DNA of 50,371 nt from Arthrobacter glacialis (GTDB lineage: Bacteria; Actinomycetota; Actinomycetes; Actinomycetales; Micrococcaceae). Shown here one piece after another: positions 45,101-50,371 of the stretch (positions within the stretch are counted from its first letter, which is position 1; every line of letters starts with the position of its first letter). Position numbers and translations under genes: made by a program. The stretch covers positions 1 through 50,371 of the forward strand of contig NZ_PPXC01000023.1 of assembly GCF_002909445.1 (NCBI RefSeq). The letters run 5' to 3'. Below the pieces are notes generated by a model. It had not been told where the DNA came from. It worked only from the letters and a program-made list of their open reading frames with translations, and ran no database searches.

Positions 45101-45220
45101 CAACTGAAGCCGCTGGCGCGTCTTTAGTTGGGCCCCTCGCAGGCGTGGGCCCATCCACCCCCTCCCCAAGTTGAAGCCGCTGGCGCGTCTTTAGTTGGGC
45201 CCCTCGCAGGCGTGGGCCCA
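45101..45220. repeat. Tandem duplication of a terminator module (67-bp period)
   Basis: A 49-bp block at 45105-45153 recurs identically at 45172-45220. Each copy can form CCAACT/AGTTGG-type and TGGGCCC/GGGCCCA hairpins, so the ugpC gene is followed by two successive terminators. Confidence 0.85.
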
Positions 45221-45301
45221 CCACGAGTTGTATGGCGCGGTTGCTTGCTGGACTTTTCCAGCAGGCAGCCGCGCTTCACCATTTAAGAGAGAATTTGTAT
45301 T

Positions 45302-46666
45302 ATGACTGAGCAACCAGGCGCCAAATGGAACCACGAGCCAACCGACTTTGAGCAGATTGGCAAGTTGCCCAGGCAAAGTGCGCCGCCCGCGGCCGTGATG
45401 GGCTCCTTGAACATCATCGCTGCCTCCGCCGATCCCGGCCTGCTGGACCTCCCCTGGCACATCAAGCTCGAGGAATGGCCTGCCGCCAACCTGGCGGCAC
45501 TCCCCCGCGGCATCTCCCGCCACGTGGTCCGCTTTGCCCACCTGGACGGTTCCGTCATCGCCATCAAGGAAACTTCCGAGCATGTGGCCCGGCACGAATA
45601 TCACATGCTGCGCAAACTGGCCCGCCTGGATGTGCCCTGCGTTGAACCCGTTGCCGTCATCAGCGGCCGCACCACGCCCAGCGGCGCGCCCCTGGACCCC
45701 GTACTGGTCACCCGGCACCTGAAATTCTCCCTGCCGTACCGCGCCCTGTTCTCACAGAAGCTGCGCCGCGACACCCTGACCCGCCTCATCGACGCCCAGG
45801 CGCTGCTGCTGGTGCGCCTGCACCTGGTGGGCTTCTACTGGGGCGACGTTTCCCTCTCCAACACCTTGTTCCGCCGTGACGCCGGCGCCTTTGCCGCGTA
45901 CCTGGTGGACGCCGAGACCGGTGAGCTGTACCCGGACCTGTCCACGGGGCAGCGCGAGTACGATCTTGAAATTGCCCGGGTCAACATTGCCGGTGAACTC
46001 ATGGACCTGCTCGAGGGCGGGCTCATCGAGGAAAAAGTGGATCCGGTGGCCACCAGCGAGCTCATCATGGAAAGCTACCGCCGCCTGTGGGCAGAGCTGA
46101 CCGAGAAGGAGTCATTCGAGCTGGAGGACAGGTGGCGCGTGGGCGCCCGCATCCGCCGCCTCAACGAGTTGGGCTTCGATGTTGAGGAATACGCCATCAA
46201 GACCACCCCCGACGGCTCCACCATCCAGCTGCAGCCCAAGGTGGTCGACGCCGGCCACCACCAGCGCCGCCTGCTGCGCCTGACGGGCATCGACGCCCAG
46301 GAGAACCAGGCCCGGCGCCTGCTCAATGACATGGACTCGTTCCGGAACGACGTTGCCCCTCCCCTGGATGAGGAGATCAGCGCCCACCAGTGGGTCAGCT
46401 CCATCTTTGAGCCCATTGTGCGCTCCATCCCGCGCGAACTCGGCGGCAAGCTGGAACCGGCCGAAGTGGTGCACGAGGTCCTGGAGCACCGCTGGTACAA
46501 GTCGCAGGAGGAGGAACGCAACGTGCCCCTCGCCGAGGCCGTGCAGTCCTACGTGGACAACATCCTGCGCTTCCGCCGGGACGAGGACGCCATCATGCTC
46601 AGCACCGACACGGCAACCATCAAGATGCTAGAAGGCGGAGTCCTCCCAGACGCAGCGTTCGAATAG
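45302..46666 (+). CDS. DUF4032 protein, kinase-like fold
   Basis: This 454-residue protein is widespread in actinobacteria. The N-terminal half (about 60-240) has features of LPS-kinase/Rio-like folds: VIAIKETSEHVARHEYHMLR with a candidate ATP-binding lysine, then LHLVGFYWGDVSLSNTLFRR (catalytic loop HGD.S..N equivalent is GDVSLSN) and the AYLVDAETGEL metal-binding aspartate. The C-terminal half contains DUF4032 proper and is helical and acidic. The biological role is unknown; cytoplasmic phosphotransfer is an inference from fold. Confidence 0.85.
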   Translation: MTEQPGAKWNHEPTDFEQIGKLPRQSAPPAAVMGSLNIIAASADPGLLDLPWHIKLEEWPAANLAALPRGISRHVVRFAHLDGSVIAIKETSEHVARHEYHMLRKLARLDVPCVEPVAVISGRTTPSGAPLDPVLVTRHLKFSLPYRALFSQKLRRDTLTRLIDAQALLLVRLHLVGFYWGDVSLSNTLFRRDAGAFAAYLVDAETGELYPDLSTGQREYDLEIARVNIAGELMDLLEGGLIEEKVDPVATSELIMESYRRLWAELTEKESFELEDRWRVGARIRRLNELGFDVEEYAIKTTPDGSTIQLQPKVVDAGHHQRRLLRLTGIDAQENQARRLLNDMDSFRNDVAPPLDEEISAHQWVSSIFEPIVRSIPRELGGKLEPAEVVHEVLEHRWYKSQEEERNVPLAEAVQSYVDNILRFRRDEDAIMLSTDTATIKMLEGGVLPDAAFE

Positions 46667-46681
46667 CACACCCTCCCTTTC

Positions 46682-46816
46682 GACGCTCGCTCACGTCCGG
46701 GGCACTTTTTCCCGACGCTCCTTCACATCGGGGCACTTTTTGGAAACGCTCGCTCACCACCCAATCCGTTAGTGAGCGAGCGTTCTGAATTATCGCCCCG
46801 TATGTGAGCGAGCGTC
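46682..46816. repeat. REP-like array of five ACGCTCGCTCAC motifs
   Basis: Forward copies stand at 46682-46710 and 46714-46741 (each ending in GGGGCACTTTTT) and at 46745-46757. Inverted copies stand at 46772-46784 and 46796-46816. The third and fourth pair perfectly over 13 bp. The last copy overlaps the stop codon of the oxidase gene. The two facing genes are convergent, so the array may end transcripts from both. Confidence 0.85.
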
Positions 46817-48210
46817 TATGAGGCGGCGGGGATTGCCTTGCCCGGGTTGAGGATTCCTTGCGGATCAAAAAGTGCCTTGATCTGGCGTTGCATCTCCAGC
46901 ACAGGCTCGGCCTGCTCAAGCCCCAACCACCGCAGCTTGTACTGGCCTATGCCGTGTTCGCCGGTAATGGTGCCGCCCAGCTCCAGCGCCATGTCAATGG
47001 ACTCATCCAGGGCGGCATTGAGTGCCTGGATACGATCGGGCTCAAAAGTGGGCACAGAGAACGTGGGGTGGAGGTTGCCGTCGCCGGCATGGGCAATAAC
47101 CTGCAGCTCAACATCATGGCGCACAGCCATCTCTTCCAGCGCGGTGATGTAGTGAACCAGTTGTGACCGCGGCACTGCCACGTCCTCGCCCACCCGGTTC
47201 TCGGCGTCCACGTCCAGGCCGCGGTTGTTGCGACGCAGGTCAACCAGGCGTTGTGCTTCGGCCGGATCCTCGCGGCTGACAGTGCCGTCGAGGGCCTCCA
47301 AAGCAGAAGCCGCCAAGGTCTCCTCCTGTTCGGCAGCCAGACCGTCAAACTGGATCAGCAGCAGCGCGGTTCCGCGCTGCGAGAGGTTGCTCCCGTTGCG
47401 GATGTCCAGTTCCTTCAGGGACGGCCCGTCCAGCAATTCCAGGATGCAGGGCTGCACGCGCGCGGCACCCAGCGCCAGTACGCCCGCAGCAGCCCGCTGC
47501 ACATCGGGGAAGAAGACAGCCAAGGTGCGCACTATGGTGGGCAGGTACTTCAACCGCACAATTGCCCCCACAACTATGCCCAGGGTGCCTTCCGAGCCCA
47601 CAAACAGGCTGGTCAGATCGTATCCGGCCACCCCCTTGAACGTCCTGTGGCCCGTGTGAATGAGTGAGCCGTCAGCCATGACCACCTCGAGGGACAGGAC
47701 GGCGTCGCGGGTGACACCATATTTAGCGCAGCGCAGGCCACCGGCATTAGTGGCGATGTTGCCGCCCACGGTGGAGATCTTGAAACTGGCCGGGTCCGGG
47801 GCAAACATCAGCCCAAACTCGGCAACAGCTGAATTGAGGTCTCCGTTAATGACTCCGGGCTCAACCCGCGCAATTTCATCGGCAGCGTTGATTTCCAGAA
47901 TCTTGTTCATCCGGGTCAGATTCAGCACCACGGCGCCGGCCGTAGCGTGCGCGCCGCCCGAGACCCCCGTGCCGGCACCACGGGTGACCAGCGGAACACT
48001 GTGGGCGGCTGCCGCCCTCACCACTGCCTGCACCTGGGCCACCGTCTCAGCCCAGACCACGGCAACGGGCTCATGGTAGTCCGTGACGGGACCCTGATCT
48101 CTGGCGTAGGTCTGCAGATCACTCTCAGCAACACTGATTTGGTCCGCGCGCAAGGTTTCCCGCAGTGTCTGTGCGAATTGCTGGTTGAGATGTAATTCTT
48201 GGACCGCCAT
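46816..48210 (-). CDS. FAD-linked oxidase of the GlcD/D-lactate dehydrogenase family
   Basis: This protein has about 464 residues; ATG at 48210 has GGAAGGG 11 bases upstream. The N-terminal PCMH-type FAD domain (about 35-215) shows VPLVTRGAGTGVSGGAHATA, TVGGNIATNAGGLRCAKYGV and LFVGSEGTLGIV. The C-terminal cap domain has IAHAGDGNLHPTFSVPTF and the catalytic-site ITGEHGIGQYKLRWL. It probably oxidises glycolate or a 2-hydroxy acid such as D-lactate and passes electrons to the respiratory chain. It lacks the GlcE/GlcF partners in the window, so it may act alone. Confidence 0.9.
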   Translation of the reverse strand: MAVQELHLNQQFAQTLRETLRADQISVAESDLQTYARDQGPVTDYHEPVAVVWAETVAQVQAVVRAAAAHSVPLVTRGAGTGVSGGAHATAGAVVLNLTRMNKILEINAADEIARVEPGVINGDLNSAVAEFGLMFAPDPASFKISTVGGNIATNAGGLRCAKYGVTRDAVLSLEVVMADGSLIHTGHRTFKGVAGYDLTSLFVGSEGTLGIVVGAIVRLKYLPTIVRTLAVFFPDVQRAAAGVLALGAARVQPCILELLDGPSLKELDIRNGSNLSQRGTALLLIQFDGLAAEQEETLAASALEALDGTVSREDPAEAQRLVDLRRNNRGLDVDAENRVGEDVAVPRSQLVHYITALEEMAVRHDVELQVIAHAGDGNLHPTFSVPTFEPDRIQALNAALDESIDMALELGGTITGEHGIGQYKLRWLGLEQAEPVLEMQRQIKALFDPQGILNPGKAIPAAS

Positions 48211-48286
48211 GGCTGCGCAGACCCTTCCGTCAATGCCCGTGTGTGCTCCTTCCAGTCTAGAAGAAGCACACACGTTGGCTGCATTG

Positions 48287-50152
48287 CTAGGACGACGGCG
48301 GGATACTCACCCCGGGCAGGCGCCAGACATACGCTCCCGGACCGGCCAGAGCCAGGTCTTGTGCCACTTTGAACTCGCCCGCAGCGAAGGCCGGGGCTGC
48401 GTTGAGTGCCTGACTGCCGGCAAGGTCAAGACCCAGATCATCAAAGTCCAGGCCCACCATGTCAGCACGAGTTGCAATAACCAAGAGCGACTCCTCAGGT
48501 GACTCACGCACAAAAGCCAGCACATCGCCGTCGGCCATTAGCCAACGCATGCCACCCTCTGCCACAGCGGGACTCTCATGGCGCAAGGTGGTCAAGGATG
48601 CGTATGCGGCCCTCAAGTCGGTGACAATCCGTGCGGGCTCATTCCACGGCATGGGCGTGCGTGAGGACTCACCCCTGTCACCCTCCAAACCAAACTCGTC
48701 ACCGGAGAAAATGACAGGGATGCCGGGCAGGAGCATGGACAGGGCGGCCGCCACGATGGGCCCGCCGGGGATCATGACGCTGACCGCACGCGCCGTGTCA
48801 TGAGTATTCAGCGCGTTCATGGTGGCGTTGCGCACCGGCCAGCTGAAGGCGCTGGACAGATCCCTGTGCGTGGCAAGGACCACCTCGGCATTTACCCTGT
48901 TGGGACCGGGCAACGGTGTCCCAAAGAAGTCCACGCGCGCGCTGGGATCGGCCAGCCATTGCCACATTGGCCGGGTGAAGTTGGAGTACGTCATGGCGCC
49001 CTGCCAGCCGAATCCATCAACGTCAGCTCCGGCGTCGGAGGTCTCCTCACCCAACAACAGTGCGTGGGGATTGAGTTCGAGAATTCTGGCCTGGATCAGC
49101 GCGGCAACCTCACGGTTCATGTCCACGGCCCCGAGCCGGCCCGTCATGTTGCCGACGTCAATGCGCCAGCCATCCAAATTGAAGGGGGCCTTGAGCCAGT
49201 GCGCCACCACAGAATCTTCGCCGGTGACAAACGCCTCGCGCAGCGCATCCGAGCCCCAGTTGATCTTCGGCAGTGACTTTACGCCCCACCAGCACTCGTA
49301 TTCGCTGTGGTCTTCGTTGAAGTAAAAGTAGCTGGCTTCAACAGAGTCTGGATCTGCCTGGGCACGCGTGAACCACTCATGAGCGTCACCAGTGTGATTG
49401 GCTGTCAGGTCTCCCATGACTTTCATGCCGCGGGCATGGGCGGCCGTCACCAGCCGGATGAGGGCCTCATCGCCGCCCAGAAGCGGATCCACCGAGTGGA
49501 AGGTTGAGGCGTCGTAGCGGTGATTGGAACGGCCGGGGAAGAAAGGGGTCAAATAGACAATGTCCACGCCCAGTGCTGCGAGCTCGTCCAGCTTCTCCGT
49601 CACGCCGTCAAGGTCGCCGCCGTAGAACTGCCGCGCCACGTCCGGGCCGCTGCCGTGGACGGGCGTCTGCCAATCACACGCAACAGCCCACTCCGGGGTG
49701 GGCCGCTGCGCGGCCTTGGCGGATCTGGCAAAACGGTCAGGGAACACTTGGTACATGACTGCGTCGCGGGACCACTCGGGGGCATCCCTTGCGGTGGTGA
49801 CACGGAAGTCGTTGTAGTCCGAGGTGTCCCTGTCGTGGAGGCCGGCGTTGTTCAAGTGCCAATAGCTGGAACCCTCGCCCGCCTCGCCGGCTACTTCAAT
49901 GACGAATCGGTACAGCGCCACGGGGTTGACGGCCAGTATGGCGGCCTCCCACCACACCCAACCGTCAGTAATGCCGAGGACCTGAGCCTCGTCGTAGCGG
50001 GGCTCGGCGTCCTGGACGTTGCGCACCCAAACCCGGGTTGCAGCGCCCCACGACTGCGGAATACGCATGCGCAACGTGCAGCGTTCGCCCAGGAGCCCTT
50101 CGCCTTGTACATACATCGCGGACCCGTCGTGATGCGGCGTCAAAACAGTCAT
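48287..50152 (-). CDS. GH13 alpha-glucan hydrolase (neopullulanase/maltodextrin glucosidase type)
   Basis: This 621-residue protein has an N-terminal beta domain (1-120), a GH13 barrel and a C-terminal beta domain. Conserved regions: VDIVYLTPFFPGRSNHRYDA (region around motif I), GDLTANHTGDAHEWF, the nucleophile aspartate in LDGWRIDVGNMTGR, the acid glutamate in ALLLGEETSDAG, and the third carboxylate in ALNTHDTARAV. No signal peptide is visible, so it is cytoplasmic. It probably trims maltodextrins, trehalose-related or pullulan fragments after import. It lies 76 bp before the FAD oxidase gene start, same orientation. Confidence 0.92.
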   Translation of the reverse strand: MTVLTPHHDGSAMYVQGEGLLGERCTLRMRIPQSWGAATRVWVRNVQDAEPRYDEAQVLGITDGWVWWEAAILAVNPVALYRFVIEVAGEAGEGSSYWHLNNAGLHDRDTSDYNDFRVTTARDAPEWSRDAVMYQVFPDRFARSAKAAQRPTPEWAVACDWQTPVHGSGPDVARQFYGGDLDGVTEKLDELAALGVDIVYLTPFFPGRSNHRYDASTFHSVDPLLGGDEALIRLVTAAHARGMKVMGDLTANHTGDAHEWFTRAQADPDSVEASYFYFNEDHSEYECWWGVKSLPKINWGSDALREAFVTGEDSVVAHWLKAPFNLDGWRIDVGNMTGRLGAVDMNREVAALIQARILELNPHALLLGEETSDAGADVDGFGWQGAMTYSNFTRPMWQWLADPSARVDFFGTPLPGPNRVNAEVVLATHRDLSSAFSWPVRNATMNALNTHDTARAVSVMIPGGPIVAAALSMLLPGIPVIFSGDEFGLEGDRGESSRTPMPWNEPARIVTDLRAAYASLTTLRHESPAVAEGGMRWLMADGDVLAFVRESPEESLLVIATRADMVGLDFDDLGLDLAGSQALNAAPAFAAGEFKVAQDLALAGPGAYVWRLPGVSIPPSS

Positions 50153-50298
50153 GATTCACTCTTCCCAATAGCAAGCAATGCGCCCACCATATATCGACCA
50201 ACTGAAGAGTCCTGCACCGCGCTCTTTGTATTACGCGTTAAACGACGGTGGCCACCTTGGTGGGGTGGCCGTGAGGGTGTGTGGTTGTTAAAGCAAGG

Positions 50299-50326
50299 GA
50301 GGCCCCTCACCGTGGTGTGGGGCCTC
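50299..50326 (-). terminator. Terminator of the rrn operon
   Basis: GAGGCCCC (50299-50306) pairs with GGGGCCTC (50319-50326), just after the 5S rRNA end on the minus strand. A second hairpin GGCCACC/GGTGGCC (50250-50256/50264-50270) follows. A double terminator is usual for rrn operons. Confidence 0.75.
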
Positions 50327-50343
50327 TACCTTTTTTACGTGTT

Positions 50344-50371
50344 GTCCGGCGGTGTCCTACTCTCCCACATC
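50344..50371 (-). rRNA. 5S rRNA, 3' end only
   Basis: On the minus strand the edge reads GATGTGGGAGAGTAGGACAC followed by CGCCGGAC, the conserved 3' end of actinobacterial 5S rRNA. The rest of the rrn operon lies right of the window, pointing into it. Confidence 0.85.

Noticed and set aside
45101-46816. CRISPR-like repeats.
   Set aside because: The two repeat sets are short, imperfect or merely duplicated and inverted, with no regular unique spacers and no cas genes.

Overview
The window looks like a chromosomal stretch of a high-GC actinobacterium of the Arthrobacter type (Micrococcaceae). The evidence is high-GC codon use, many GTG starts, ATGA/GTGA translational coupling, a DUF4032 protein, an OtsA-OtsB pair and actinobacterial CGNR and Lrp-type regulators. 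No taxonomic marker gene is complete here; only the 3' end of a 5S rRNA lies at the right edge.

Layout. 0-3 kb: an IS21-like end, then a coupled pair of CNNM/HlyC-type membrane proteins. 3-9 kb: accessory genes (AEC transporter with a divergent CGNR regulator, TetR with a divergent MFS pump across a perfect 32-bp palindrome, PhzF-like isomerase) and a metal-permease remnant. 9.4-17.5 kb: a methionine-catabolism locus matching the Pseudomonas mdeR-mdeA-mdeB set, followed by a polar amino-acid ABC importer and an OsmC-like protein; the small lipoyl-domain gene coupled to mdeB is broken by a (CA)19 microsatellite. 17.8-33.8 kb: a RiPP (azole-peptide) cluster, described below. 34-40 kb: IS110 debris, a gluconate locus (gntR-like, gntK, gntP), an abortive-infection pseudogene and tRNA-Thr with a nearby att-like repeat, then a DsbA-like protein. 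40-50 kb: trehalose synthesis genes coupled to an amidohydrolase, a UgpC/MsmX-type ATPase, DUF4032, an FAD-linked oxidase, a GH13 enzyme and the edge of an rrn operon.

The most interesting part is 17.8-33.8 kb. A 33-residue peptide gene (20944-21045), too short for usual gene calling, starts an operon holding a proposed E1-like leader-binding protein, a CocE/S15-type hydrolase, YcaO, a SagB-type oxidase and a two-subunit ABC exporter. A prolyl oligopeptidase and a beta-propeller protein are transcribed divergently. A convergent operon encodes a FecCD/FhuC/FhuD-type metallophore importer. The same 14-bp motif, TAATGATTCTCATT, sits in the promoter region of both the peptide operon and the importer operon, in the same orientation relative to transcription, and resembles Fur/Zur-family boxes. 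I infer a metal-starvation-induced, ribosomally made oxazole peptide that is exported, binds metal and is taken up again: a RiPP metallophore. This is a hypothesis from gene content, a shared operator and family knowledge; product, metal and regulator are untested. An IS1380-family element later landed between the two convergent operons, in the stop codon of the binding-protein gene, and its target duplication kept that stop intact.
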